This document shows positions 1-9,122 of a stretch of 31,747 bases of DNA, piece after piece (the first letter of the stretch is position 1; each line of letters begins with the position of its first letter). Made by a program: the position numbers and the translations under genes. This stretch comes from Candidatus Tepidiaquacellales bacterium UBA6667 (GTDB lineage Bacteria > Bacteroidota > Ignavibacteria > Tepidaquicellales > Tepidaquicellaceae). The stretch lies in contig DKKL01000007.1 in NCBI GenBank assembly GCA_002455255.1, positions 164,724 to 196,470 on the forward strand, in the 5' to 3' direction. The notes beneath the pieces are model-generated. The model searched no databases and was not told the origin of the DNA. It was given only the letters and a program-made list of their open reading frames with translations.

Positions 1-2279
1 GGATTAAATGGGTTCGGATAATTTTGACTCAACTCATATTTATCCGGAACTGAAATATTAATTTCTGTATCCAAATTATAATACTGAAAATTTCCATTGT
101 AATCTGTTTGTTTAATCCGATATTTATATATTCCCTGTTCTAAATTTTTATCAGTAAAATTATATGTAACCTGTTGATTTGAATTTCCCATACCTTCCAC
201 AAATCCAATATATTTCCATTCTTCTGTTATATTTATTCTTTTCCTTTCAATTCTAAATCCTGAATTGTTCACTTCCATTCCGGTTACCCATTTTAAATTT
301 ACATCTTTGTTTATCACCTCTGATGTGAATGAAACAAGATTTACAGGTAATGGAGCTGATTCATCCGTAATTGCGAAAATTGAAAATGATGATAACCCTC
401 TGACTTTGACATATTTTTCTTCCCAGTTTAGTTCTGATTGTAATAAACCATTACCTCGCGGATATGACTCCCAATTTACTCCATCAAATTTTGCAAGCAA
501 AATAGATGTTTCAGGATTTACAATACTTCCAGTTGAAAGTGAATCAAAATAATATGTTATATCATAAGTCATTCCGGAAGGTAAAGAGGAATCAACTTCT
601 ATCTTCAAATATGAAAATCCAAAGTTTGACCCGGGAATAACAGAAGGCGGTGCGGAACCCTGAAAATACTTCACTTTCAATGATTCGGGGGCTACACCGC
701 CACTGGATAACAATGAACTGTTAAATAAAAAATCTGCTAACTTATTCGTTCCATTCGGGTTTGTAATGCTCATATTTTCAGAAAAAGGAACATTGAAACC
801 TGACGGTTCTGCAGACGGGTCAAATTCAAAAGCTCCTACATCAGGTCTTCCTGTTGATGGCTCAGTGCTTCGGTCATTTCCAAAAAAGTCTCTGTCTTCA
901 TCTGTAAAAACTCCTGAGTTGTTTGAATTCCAACTATTTTCATCAAGTATATTAGGAAGCAAATTTGTATTAGAAGTAAATCCGGGATTTCCTTCTCCCG
1001 AAAAAATATCTTTTCCTGTTTTCATCTGCCAATTACCAAGATTATCTGATGAGTCCGTTCCGACTTTTCCAACTCCTTTTTTGCCGGGTCCTGTCGGATT
1101 TATATAATAATTATTTCCATTTGCCTCTAATATGTTTGATACATCTTTTGTTCTTACTCCTACTGTTCCGGTTCCTATTGTATTGACACCAAGATTATTT
1201 GAAATATTATTGTTCAAAATTTTTACTTTTGCAGGATTTGAAAATATGTTTATTCCGTATGATGTTGCACCAGTTTTGTTTAATGTGTTTCCGTATAAAT
1301 TAATTGAATTATGAATTATCTCAACATCAGCCTCAAATTCATTTACAAAAATTCCGGCAGGATTTTTTATATCTTCCGTTGTCGCGCTATTACTTCCATC
1401 TCCCGAGATTCCGTGAATTACATTATTTACTATCTTAACTTTTGACGCAGGTTCGTTTGTACTGATATTAATTCCATGTGCCCCGTTTCCGGCATTTCCT
1501 GTATGACCAAGATTATAAATTTCATTCTCTGCAACTATTACATCCTTAGTTCCTTCACCTATAACAATTCCGGCATCTGTTGTGGCAAATTGAGATTTAA
1601 AGTTTCCTATTTTATTTCCTGAAATTTCAACTTCATCTGCTGCTTTTACTACAATCCCAATATTATTATTTGCAAAATCACCAACCGAATCCATTCTGTT
1701 GTTATTTATTTTTACATCCCGAAAAGCAAATAAATCATCATTATTGTTTTTTACCCCATCAAAAAATATTGCTGTTCCGGCTCCTGCAAAAAAATTATTT
1801 AGTATCTGTAAATCCCTTATTGATGAATTTATATTAGGATTCTTTTTTATTCTTAAACCCGGTGCCTCATTTCCATTCTCTATTAAATTTTTTGCCTGAA
1901 ATAATAGATTTAAAAATTTAACCGTTGCTTCATCATTTGTGTCATTGTTTATAATTTCTGCTATCTCAGAGTTTATCTCCGATAAATTTATTAATGTAAT
2001 ATCTCGTGAATTTGTATTGTCCGTTTCTGAACTTCCGTTTACTGTTACAAAGCTCATATCTTCTAAAATTAAGAGTGCATCATTGGGAACATTTCCTCTT
2101 ATAACTGTTTTTACTCCGGCTGATGGTCTTATTGTAATCGTATTGTTAATCGTGGTGTTAAATTCATTTTCAATTTTTAATTTAATCGGAAAATTTTCTG
2201 CTTCATATACTGAATCAAGCAATAAAATTTGTATCGGTCCGTCAATTCCCCTTCTGTTTATATCTTCAATAGCATCACT
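1..2279 (-). pseudogene. Downstream half of the same beta-helix/T9SS gene, in frame after the TAA; runs off the window
   Basis: Reading on from the TAA in the same frame gives an unbroken ~759-codon stretch. It starts SDAIEDINRRGIDGPI, continues through a second beta-helix (N-N-x-I-x-x-N turns; helix-closing motif GRPDVGAFEFDP near bases 820-855), a beta-rich region, an Fn3-like domain beginning LPVNLVSF near base 350, and the start of a T9SS type A sorting tail (SQNYPNPFN) at the window edge. The first in-frame ATG is at 2057, 75 codons in, and has no signal peptide after it, so independent translation would not give a secreted product. I see no further stop or frameshift. The interruption is therefore a recent nonsense mutation, an assembly error or a read-through site. 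The last ~80 residues lie outside the window. Confidence 0.85.
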
Positions 2280-5129
2280 TTATGTCGGATAAACTCCTGA
2301 CGCATTTATATTAAACAAAGTCATATCCAAATTATCAGGATGATATCTGAGTATTCCTTTGTATGGCTTTCCGGCAATCATTGGATTATTATTTTGTGAA
2401 GAATTTTTATCTATATCAAATGTAACTCTCAATCCTGACATATTATTGAATAAACTCAACCCTACATTTATTATTCCGCTTAATGGTGGAAGTGTTACAA
2501 TATACTCCGGTAAATTTACCGGTGCTGAAATAATATCTGCAACCGATGTTGCACTGAATCCTAATGATGGATGTGCTGATACATTTGGAATTGACTGAAT
2601 ATCTTGTGCTGTTACGAAATACTGAATCGTATCATTTGAAGAAATCGTTCCACCAAAAATCCTTGAATAGTCTATTACAAAGCTAAATGCGGATGAATCA
2701 TTTGTTGCCTCAGAAAATTTCCATCCTGCATCACTTGAGCTGTTTCCTATAAATGAATTTATATCTTGTTTCCTTTTATAATATATTCTTGGTTTCACAC
2801 CTGGTGTGATATTTACAACTGACCCTAAGTCTATTATTATTGCAAAATTATTTAAAACTCTGCTTACCGTATTTTGAGAATTTAATAACGGAGTAAATGA
2901 AATTTGCGGTGGAAATATATCCATCTTTACCATATCTGATTCACTTGCTCCTATATCAGGAAAATTTCCACCTCCGTTTATTGCTCCCGGTTTTGGTCTT
3001 TCATTTCCATCTATATCGTTTGTTGCTGATGAAATTTCAATAGCTCCTGATTCAACGGGAGATGGAGAAAGTCCGTTGTTCAATCTTAAATTTCCTATTG
3101 CAACATTTTGATAGTTTTGAAAAAATCCTGATGGGCTGAATCTGTCGTTTGAACTGCTGTCTCTCCAGTTTGCAATATTTACATTTGTATTTCCCCACAA
3201 TCCCAATGCTTCAGGTAATGAACTGTTCAATAAATTATTATCAACAAACCCTTCCTGCCAACCTGTTTTTACTGTTGTTCCTTGATTTCCAAAAGCAAAA
3301 TGAAATCCACTTCCGCCTGTTCTGGAATTATCAAATATATTATTTTTAATTTCAACAGGATTTGTTTGTGTATTAGTATTAAATATTCCTCTCAATAATG
3401 CAAATGAATTTAAACTTCCTGAGGTTACTGTTCCGGATATCTTTATTGTGTTATAATAAATTCTTGTTCTGTTCGGATTATTTGTTTGTATGTTTATTCC
3501 GATAAATGATGTATTTGTGTTCTGCCCGTCGCCTAAACTAATCATATTATTTGCAATCATATTGTTTTCATTGCTACTGAAATTTCTTATGCAAATTCCT
3601 GTAACATTCGGAGGAACGGTTGCGGTTGTACCGGTTCCTGCATTCCTTATATCACTGATTATATTTTTTGTAATTTTTCCCGTAATGTTATTTGCAAGTA
3701 TTCCGCAAGGTGAAATTTGTGTTAATGTTGTTGATGATGAAATCAATGTGCTGATTGTATTACTGTCAATATTACCTGATACGAATGTTGAAGGATTAAA
3801 ATTTATACCAACTAAATTTCTTCTGTTTCCCAAGAAACTCGTCATTGTTGCATTTGTTGATATATTACTAATTTTGTTTCCTTTAATAATTGCAGGTGAT
3901 GCCGAACCGCCTCCATTTCCAACATCTATCCCGACTAATGCACCGACACTGCTTGGTGATGTGGCTATATTTGAGATGTTTGATATTACATTATTTGAAA
4001 TTTCTGTTAATGCTGTTGCCGATACAAATATTCCGTACTGTCTCTGATTTCCTTTGATATCAATACTTGACGGATTAGTAATGTGACCTATAAGATTATT
4101 TTCTACATTTGTCCTGCCTTGAACAATATTAATTCCTGAAAATGTTGTTGAACCTGAATTTGTGAAGGTAAGATTTTGTATAACATTATTTTTAATTTGT
4201 GATAAATCTGTTGTATTACAATTAACTTTTATGCCGTTGAATGTTACGGTTGATGCATTTGCCCAATCATTACCTCCGGCTAATGAATCACTTCCTCCAA
4301 TTATATTACTGTCTATGATATTATTACCTGAATTACTTCCGGCATTAAAATCTATTGCAGTTATTATTAATGAGAATACAGGATCGTTCTGTTTCTGAAA
4401 AAATGAATTTTTTCTTATTATCCAGTTGCTACCGTTCCCGGTTGAAGAAACTGTTATTCCACTGTTAGTAAATTCTGAAAATTGATTTCCGTAAATTGTA
4501 TTGGAATTATTTAATGCAGATGCTGTTCCGGATGAAAGAATGTGGTTTGAACCGGTGAAAAAATTTGATGAATTGAAAAATCGGCAACCTGAAATTAAAT
4601 TATTGCTGTTTCCTGTAGATGTTGATGTAAAAAACACAATACTTGCCCTTGAGTTTCCGATTATGTTAGTCCGAATATAACAGTTTTTCACAGTATTAAA
4701 TGAAGAACCATTTTTAAAAACAATAACAGAGGCAAAATCACCATCTTCAAAATTTTGTATTTGCAATGAATCTTTTCCGTCAATTGTTACATTATCTGCC
4801 CCGTTAAATTCAATCATCGGTGAATTTATGTTTGCATTAAGATTATATTGGAAACTTAATCCGGATGGTTTTATCAGAATTGAACTGTAGTTTGATCCGG
4901 AACCGTTTCCTGATGAATTCAATACGGCAGTAGATAGAATTGACATAAATCCCGTAAGATTTATTATAATATCTCCGGTGTGTAATCCGGTATTAATTGC
5001 ATCAAATGCAAGATTCAGGTTTGTATATTCAGTTGTATTTGAATTTGCGACTACTGAAACCTGTGCAATAATATCATCATTTGATAATGTTATTATTGAA
5101 ACGAATAAAATAAATATTAATTTTTTCAT
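2280..5129 (-). CDS. Giant secreted beta-helix protein, N-terminal 949 residues, ended by an in-frame TAA
   Basis: The protein begins with a signal peptide (residues 1-22, ending ...DDIIAQ). Residues ~25-730 form a long Asn/Gly/Ser-rich right-handed beta-helix with many repeated N-x-I-x-x-N turns, as in NosD/pectate-lyase-like surface proteins. It closes with a DIDGNERP...PDIGASES motif common at the end of such helices. Residues ~735-890 look like a beta-sandwich. The last residues, GVYPT, are the start of a second copy of the N-terminal module, but TAA cuts it at 2280-2282. The same frame stays open for another 759 codons to base 1, so this is probably the front of one T9SS-secreted protein. 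The product as written has no sorting tail and would probably stay in the periplasm. It is transcribed divergently from the TPR-LuxR regulator. The start is well supported by the signal peptide. Ligand and role are unknown; adhesion or polysaccharide contact is possible. Confidence 0.85.
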   Translation of the reverse strand: MKKLIFILFVSIITLSNDDIIAQVSVVANSNTTEYTNLNLAFDAINTGLHTGDIIINLTGFMSILSTAVLNSSGNGSGSNYSSILIKPSGLSFQYNLNANINSPMIEFNGADNVTIDGKDSLQIQNFEDGDFASVIVFKNGSSFNTVKNCYIRTNIIGNSRASIVFFTSTSTGNSNNLISGCRFFNSSNFFTGSNHILSSGTASALNNSNTIYGNQFSEFTNSGITVSSTGNGSNWIIRKNSFFQKQNDPVFSLIITAIDFNAGSNSGNNIIDSNIIGGSDSLAGGNDWANASTVTFNGIKVNCNTTDLSQIKNNVIQNLTFTNSGSTTFSGINIVQGRTNVENNLIGHITNPSSIDIKGNQRQYGIFVSATALTEISNNVISNISNIATSPSSVGALVGIDVGNGGGSASPAIIKGNKISNISTNATMTSFLGNRRNLVGINFNPSTFVSGNIDSNTISTLISSSTTLTQISPCGILANNITGKITKNIISDIRNAGTGTTATVPPNVTGICIRNFSSNENNMIANNMISLGDGQNTNTSFIGINIQTNNPNRTRIYYNTIKISGTVTSGSLNSFALLRGIFNTNTQTNPVEIKNNIFDNSRTGGSGFHFAFGNQGTTVKTGWQEGFVDNNLLNSSLPEALGLWGNTNVNIANWRDSSSNDRFSPSGFFQNYQNVAIGNLRLNNGLSPSPVESGAIEISSATNDIDGNERPKPGAINGGGNFPDIGASESDMVKMDIFPPQISFTPLLNSQNTVSRVLNNFAIIIDLGSVVNITPGVKPRIYYKRKQDINSFIGNSSSDAGWKFSEATNDSSAFSFVIDYSRIFGGTISSNDTIQYFVTAQDIQSIPNVSAHPSLGFSATSVADIISAPVNLPEYIVTLPPLSGIINVGLSLFNNMSGLRVTFDIDKNSSQNNNPMIAGKPYKGILRYHPDNLDMTLFNINASGVYPT

Positions 5130-5140
5130 AAGCCCCCTTA

Positions 5141-5158
5141 TGATTTAAGTTTAAATCA
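5141..5158. promoter_or_regulatory. 18-bp perfect palindrome at the likely transcription start of the giant gene
   Basis: TGATTTAA-GT-TTAAATCA is an 8-bp perfect inverted repeat with a 2-base centre. It touches the -7 box proposed for the minus-strand gene and sits in the divergent region shared with the LuxR-type regulator. It could be an operator for a dimeric regulator or a weak hairpin at the 5' end of the mRNA. No binding protein can be named from sequence. Confidence 0.45.
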
Positions 5159-5187
5159 AAATTAAATACATTGATTCGCGGTTACAA
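5157..5187 (-). promoter_or_regulatory. Putative Bacteroidota-type promoter of the 949-residue gene
   Basis: On the minus strand, TTG (5187-5185) is followed after 20 bases by TAATTTTG (5164-5157). This fits the Bacteroidota sigma pattern of TTG/TTTG at -33 and TAnnTTTG at -7. Transcription would start near 5151, about 20 bases before the ATG. AT-rich DNA makes chance matches common. Confidence 0.4.
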
Positions 5188-5200
5188 GGGTTTGTCAATA

Positions 5201-5220
5201 AATGAGTAGAAAATGAGTAG
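5201..5220. repeat. Direct repeat AATGAGTAG x2, 11 bp apart
   Basis: Two identical 9-mers lie at 5201-5209 and 5212-5220, in phase by about one helical turn. They are in the divergent intergenic region, 34 bases before the regulator's ATG. This spacing suits two protein subunits binding the same DNA face, but a chance duplication cannot be excluded. Confidence 0.45.
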
Positions 5221-5254
5221 TTGAATTTTTTAGTGTAATTTGTGATTTTGATAT

Positions 5255-6766
5255 ATGACTATTAAAACTAAAATTGAAAACCTCCTTTTAAAATCTGCAA
5301 AGTATAAAAACGTTAACCCTGATAAATCAATTCACTTTATTACCAAAGCTTTAACGCTCGGATCAAAACATAATATTTTAGAATCAAGAATTTACTATGA
5401 ACTTGGTATTTATTATAATCTTAAAGGTGAATTTAATTCTTCTCTAAAAAATATTTTGAAATCACTGGAGGTTTTTAATAAAGAAACTGACAGCGAAACT
5501 TTTCTCGCTAAAATTTATTCTTATTTGGGAAATGTTTATTATAAAGTTCACAAACCTGTGGAAAGTTTAAATTATTTATTAAAAGCCATTAAACTTCAGA
5601 CAAAGCTCAATGCTGAAAGAGATTTGATTTTGTCTTATATTCGATTAGGCACTTACTATAATACTTTTGAAAAAGAATATAAAAAAAGTATTGATATTTA
5701 TAAAAAGGCAATGAAGATTGCTCAAAAGTCAGGCGAGATTGAATTGCAAAATTCTATTTACGGTGGTATTGCCTCAGGTTACTTTGACTCTAAAAATTAT
5801 TCAAAAGCAATTGTGTATTACAGACTTTCAATTGAATTGTGCGACAGATATAAGAACGACTATATAAAAATTAATAATCTCAATGAATTGGCAAAATGTT
5901 ATTATTACATTGGGGATTATTATGAATCTTTGAAATATAACAGTGAGTATTTGAAGTATTCAAAAATATTCAGAAATAATAATGACATTTACGGTGCGTT
6001 CGTATTTTATGTATTGATATATTTTAAATTAGGGAATAAATCAGAAATCAATAAATATTTGAAACTGGCAAATAATCATGAAAAATATGTTTCAGACAAA
6101 ATTGAAATATATACTACTTACAGAACTTTGTCAGATATTTTTGGAGAATCCGGAGATTTCAAAAAAGAAATTTTTTATTTTAAGAAATATCATAATTTAT
6201 ATATAGAAAGTTTAAATGATACTTTAAAAAAAGAAATTAAGGAAATGAAATCAGTTTTTGAAAAAGAACAGGCGGAAAAAGAAGCTGAAATTTATAAACT
6301 AAAAAGTGTTAGACTCAAAAAGGAAGTTGAAATCAAAAAACAAGAACTAAGCAAATCAGCCAACTACTTAGTTTTAAAAAATGAATTCATTGACAGATTT
6401 ACTTTTGAAATTAAAGAATATATAAAATCAACTGATACAGGGGCAAATGTAAAAATTAAATTATTCGGGCTTATTAGGGAACTTGAAAAGAAAAAAAGAA
6501 TGAATGAAGATTTAAATAAACTTGAAGTAACTTTGAATCAGTTAAATATGAAATTCATTGAAAGATTATCAAAAAAATATCCGTTCCTCACAAAATCAGA
6601 ACTGAAAATATGTTCAATGATGAAATCAGGTCTGGAATCTGATGATATTTCTAAATTGCTATCAATTTCTGTAAGAACTCTTGAAAACCATCGTCATCAT
6701 ATAATAAAAAAACTAAACCTTCCAAAAGGAAAAAGTTTAGTTTATTTTATTAATGGCATTAGTTAA
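5255..6766 (+). CDS. TPR-repeat regulator with C-terminal LuxR-type HTH
   Basis: This is a 503-residue protein. Residues ~10-310 are tandem TPR helices (pattern A/G-Y near the start of each ~34-40-residue unit, for example YYELGIYYNLKGEFNSSLKN). A charged coiled coil follows at ~320-370. The C-terminus (445-503) is a LuxR/GerE helix-turn-helix: LTKSELKICSMM, then DDISKLLSISVRTLENHRHH with its recognition helix. This order is known from Bacteroidota cytoplasmic transcription factors whose TPR part is thought to sense a partner or peptide. Many relatives carry a membrane helix before the coiled coil; none is visible here, so the protein should be soluble. There is no signal peptide. It is transcribed divergently from the giant secreted protein, which makes that gene a natural target candidate, but this is inference from position only. 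Confidence 0.85.
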   Translation: MTIKTKIENLLLKSAKYKNVNPDKSIHFITKALTLGSKHNILESRIYYELGIYYNLKGEFNSSLKNILKSLEVFNKETDSETFLAKIYSYLGNVYYKVHKPVESLNYLLKAIKLQTKLNAERDLILSYIRLGTYYNTFEKEYKKSIDIYKKAMKIAQKSGEIELQNSIYGGIASGYFDSKNYSKAIVYYRLSIELCDRYKNDYIKINNLNELAKCYYYIGDYYESLKYNSEYLKYSKIFRNNNDIYGAFVFYVLIYFKLGNKSEINKYLKLANNHEKYVSDKIEIYTTYRTLSDIFGESGDFKKEIFYFKKYHNLYIESLNDTLKKEIKEMKSVFEKEQAEKEAEIYKLKSVRLKKEVEIKKQELSKSANYLVLKNEFIDRFTFEIKEYIKSTDTGANVKIKLFGLIRELEKKKRMNEDLNKLEVTLNQLNMKFIERLSKKYPFLTKSELKICSMMKSGLESDDISKLLSISVRTLENHRHHIIKKLNLPKGKSLVYFINGIS

Positions 6767-6781
6767 TTTATTCTTAAATTA

Positions 6782-7177
6782 TTAATAGTAATTTATACTC
6801 CAAGGTCCCTCAGCTCTTATCTCAAGTAGATAAGGATTAATTTCAGGAACAGTATATTTTGCTACTCCGTTATACTTTCCGTTAGCATTTGCGAGTTCCT
6901 GAACAAACTGTCCGGAATTCGTTAACAGTCTTACTCTGAAATTTGAATTGCCTGTGTATTCCATTAAAAATGTAGCTTCACCGGGAAGTAAATCAATTAT
7001 CAAATCTCTATTGCCTGATTGAGTATAACTCATTCTGTACATTTCTATCTGATTAACGCTTGGATTTTCAGACTCTTGAAATGAATCACCTGAACCAATA
7101 CGCTTGCAAGTTGAACAAGATGATAATATTACAGCAAATGAAAGCAGAAAAACTGCATTGTATAAAATTTTTTTCAT
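6782..7177 (-). CDS. Small lipoprotein of unknown function
   Basis: The 131-residue product has a short positive N-terminus, a hydrophobic stretch and a lipobox ending LSSC, so Cys21 should be lipidated after signal peptidase II cleavage. The mature part (residues ~45-131) is beta-strand-rich (LLPGEATFLMEYTGNSNFRV, then LLTNSGQFVQEL, and a closing GPWSINYY) and looks like a small beta-sandwich on an envelope face. I do not recognise a named family. It converges with the LuxR-type regulator gene (15-base gap), so the two are not co-transcribed. A TATCTTTG box lies at 7214-7207, about 30 bases before the ATG. Confidence 0.7.
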   Translation of the reverse strand: MKKILYNAVFLLSFAVILSSCSTCKRIGSGDSFQESENPSVNQIEMYRMSYTQSGNRDLIIDLLPGEATFLMEYTGNSNFRVRLLTNSGQFVQELANANGKYNGVAKYTVPEINPYLLEIRAEGPWSINYY

Positions 7178-7206
7178 TGGATTTTTAGTTTTGCATCAGG
7201 GATTTA

Positions 7207-7214
7207 CAAAGATA
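7207..7214 (-). promoter_or_regulatory. Possible -7 box of the small lipoprotein gene
   Basis: TATCTTTG on the minus strand fits TAnnTTTG and lies about 30 bases before the start codon. No good TTTG is present at the expected -33 distance, so support is weak. Confidence 0.3.
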
Positions 7215-7300
7215 TAATATTGAAATTATTTCTAACAGTCAAAAATATGGCGACTTATGAATTTTTCAAAACAACCATTCATAACGTTTAAAAACTTCAT

Positions 7301-7328
7301 CACGAATTTCCACGAATTAAACGAATTA
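7301..7328. repeat. ACGAATT-unit short repeats in an otherwise empty gap
   Basis: ACGAATT occurs at 7302, 7312 and 7321, giving the CACGAATT(TC)CACGAATT(AA)ACGAATT pattern. Similar 'CACGAATT' strings occur in intergenic DNA of many unrelated bacteria; their role is not known to me. The rest of the 353-base gap (7178-7530) is AT-rich and holds only the two promoter boxes listed separately; I see no gene in it. Confidence 0.4.
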
Positions 7329-7505
7329 CACAAATCATACGAAACTGTATAAACAATATGTGAAATTCATAACAAATACAATAAATTGATTTGGACAACT
7401 AAGAGATAAAATATAATTATAATAAAATGGATTATATAAAATCTTAGATAATATTTTTATAAAAATGAGAAAATTCTTTACATATAAAATAAATCATATA
7501 ATTAA

Positions 7506-7513
7506 TATATTTG
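7506..7513 (+). promoter_or_regulatory. Putative -7 box of the tRNA-Leu promoter
   Basis: TATATTTG fits TAnnTTTG and ends 17 bases before the mature tRNA 5' end, a plausible distance. The -33 element is poor: only a TTTA near 7477-7480, at a long spacing. Confidence 0.4.
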
Positions 7514-7530
7514 CAATCTACCAAAAAAAT

Positions 7531-7616
7531 GCCCGGGTGGCGGAACTGGTAGACGCGCAGGACTTAAAATCCTGTTGCCAGTAATGGCAGTATCGGTTCG
7601 ATTCCGATCCCGGGCA
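7531..7616 (+). tRNA. tRNA-Leu (anticodon UAA)
   Basis: The full cloverleaf is visible. Acceptor stem GCCCGGG (7531-7537) pairs with CCCGGGC (7609-7615), with discriminator A at 7616. The anticodon stem is CAGGA/TCCTG with loop CTTAAAA, so the anticodon is TAA. A long variable arm (TTGCCAGTAATGGCAGT) is the class II mark of tRNA-Leu. The T arm is ATCGG-TTCGATT-CCGAT (7592-7608). CCA is not encoded (ACG follows the stem) and must be added after transcription. Confidence 0.97.
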
Positions 7617-7620
7617 CGTA

Positions 7621-7656
7621 AAAACCCTCAGAAATTAATTTTTCTGAGGGTTTTTT
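7621..7656. terminator. Strong intrinsic terminator, usable in both directions
   Basis: A perfect 10-bp stem CCCTCAGAAA (7625-7634) / TTTCTGAGGG (7641-7650) has a 6-base loop and is flanked by A4 and T6. It ends the tRNA-Leu transcript on the plus strand. On the minus strand the same hairpin begins directly at the stop codon of the DUF4436 gene (7655-7657). Confidence 0.9.
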
Positions 7657-8557
7657 AATTTTTTTCCGGTGGTCTTCTTAACCATGTTAAGACTATCACA
7701 AATAAACTTATTGCCATAAAACTCTCTGCCCAGAAAAATGAAACATAATCTGAAAATGTACCAATCGTTGGAACTAACGGTTGCATATTTCTTAATGCGG
7801 GTAACGCAAATATCATTGCAGAAATAAAAGCCATCATTCCAAGCTCAGCTTTTCTTTTTCTTACAACAACTGACAATACTAACAATATAACTATTCCTGA
7901 TAGTAACCACATTGCTATCATTATAAATACAGAAAAAAATAATGTTGAGTTTGACCTGTGTATATTTACATTTATCGCACTGTATATTTTACTGACCGTA
8001 GTATCCTGTACAGGATGAAAATTATATCCGTGTAATGAACCTTCAAATGATATGGAAATTGGTATGTCGTCTGTAATTTCTGAACCTATCAACGTAGTAT
8101 CTATCATATCACCTGTTTTTCTTAATTCAGAAAACATTATTATTGGCGAATCATATTCATCAAAAGGGTATTTAGTTAATAATCCGTAAACGTTGTATTC
8201 TATTTCAATCGGGTTTACCTGCATTCCTTTCTGAAAAAGAAAATCCTGTGTACCGGATGCTGAGTTTGTATAAAAATAAATGTTCCTTTTTAGCAATTCA
8301 TACTTATCAGTTAAATCTCCTTTTGGTGATATAAAAACTCTTGTCGTCATATCTCCTGATAGTGGATCCATTGCTACAACTTTAATTACTATATCTATAT
8401 AGTTTACAGTATCAGATGACTTGTTTAATTCTACTATCGTTTTTTCTTTTCCTTCTTTTGTGTACATATTAAACACTAAAGAAAAAATAAATCCGAAAAT
8501 TATTATAGCTATAATACCACCTATTATTTCTTTTTTATTCATAATTTTGAATTGCAT
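7655..8557 (-). CDS. DUF4436 family membrane protein
   Basis: The 300-residue product has one N-terminal membrane helix (~residues 12-30), an extracytoplasmic beta-rich domain (~40-200) and three C-terminal membrane helices (~206-230, 238-258, 270-293). The C-terminal signature RNMQPLVPTIGTFSDYVSFFWAE closely follows the RN-QP-VP-IG-SDY-FFWAE pattern of DUF4436, a family of unknown function in actinobacteria and Bacteroidota. The loop motif YPFDEY is also typical. Met6 (MNKKEII, base 8542) is an equally plausible start, since the hydrophobic helix follows it directly. The gene is divergent from the DinB-family gene with a 46-base gap. Confidence 0.85.
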   Translation of the reverse strand: MQFKIMNKKEIIGGIIAIIIFGFIFSLVFNMYTKEGKEKTIVELNKSSDTVNYIDIVIKVVAMDPLSGDMTTRVFISPKGDLTDKYELLKRNIYFYTNSASGTQDFLFQKGMQVNPIEIEYNVYGLLTKYPFDEYDSPIIMFSELRKTGDMIDTTLIGSEITDDIPISISFEGSLHGYNFHPVQDTTVSKIYSAINVNIHRSNSTLFFSVFIMIAMWLLSGIVILLVLSVVVRKRKAELGMMAFISAMIFALPALRNMQPLVPTIGTFSDYVSFFWAESFMAISLFVIVLTWLRRPPEKN

Positions 8558-8603
8558 TATAATGTAAAAATAAGAATTTTAAATTTAAAATATTGAAATT
8601 TTT

Positions 8604-9116
8604 ATGAAACCAAATGAAAACGAATTCCCGGTTTTTTATAAACCATACATTGATGAAATAGATGGAGAAGATATTTTAGAGATTTTAACTTCTCAGGGAA
8701 AAACTGCAATTAAGTTTTTAAAAGATATACCTGAATCAATAGGCACTTACAGATATGAAAAAAATAAATGGTCTATAAAAGAAATTATAGGTCACCTTGC
8801 GGATGCTGAAAGAGTTTTCGCTTACAGACTTATGAGAATTTCAAGAGGTGATAAAACTGACTTACCGGGCTTTGACGAAAATTTTTATATCGCAAATGGA
8901 AGGTATAATGAAATGAGTATGAAGACTTTAATTGATGGTTTATTATACCTCAGAGCGTCAACGGTAAATTTAGTGTCACAGCTTTCTGATGAAGAGTTAA
9001 ACCGATCCGGCTCTTCAAATGGTTCTCCAATCACAGCGAATTCATTGGCTTATATCATCGCCGGTCATATGGAACATCACATTAATGTTATTAATGAACG
9101 ATATTTAAGCTCTTAA
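8604..9116 (+). CDS. DinB-like (DinB_2) four-helix-bundle protein
   Basis: The 170-residue protein carries the DinB/YfiT pattern: W-S-I-K-E-I-I-G-H-L-A-D-A-E-R around His64 and AGHMEHH with His155 and His159. The three histidines should bind a divalent metal at the centre of a four-helix bundle. Known relatives are thiol-S-transferases (bacillithiol or mycothiol dependent) or uncharacterised stress proteins, so the exact reaction cannot be read from sequence. No signal peptide; cytoplasmic. It is followed after 6 bases by the 487-residue gene on the same strand, so the two are probably co-transcribed. Confidence 0.85.
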   Translation: MKPNENEFPVFYKPYIDEIDGEDILEILTSQGKTAIKFLKDIPESIGTYRYEKNKWSIKEIIGHLADAERVFAYRLMRISRGDKTDLPGFDENFYIANGRYNEMSMKTLIDGLLYLRASTVNLVSQLSDEELNRSGSSNGSPITANSLAYIIAGHMEHHINVINERYLSS

Positions 9117-9122
9117 TTCTGT

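Noticed and set aside
2280..2282. TAA as the natural end of a complete gene
   Set aside because: The downstream frame lacks a start and signal peptide, completes the interrupted module exactly, and leads to the sorting tail.
265..2292. Several plus-strand open frames (60-117 codons) across 265-2292
   Set aside because: They are antisense to the continuous minus-strand beta-helix/T9SS frame, which shows clear protein motifs; the plus-strand translations show none.
3490..4047. 185-codon plus-strand frame
   Set aside because: Antisense to the beta-helix repeats; its hydrophobic look comes from the complement of Asn/Ile-rich codons.
7301..7328. CRISPR-like repeat
   Set aside because: Units are 7 bases at 9-10 base spacing with no spacers; no cas genes are present.
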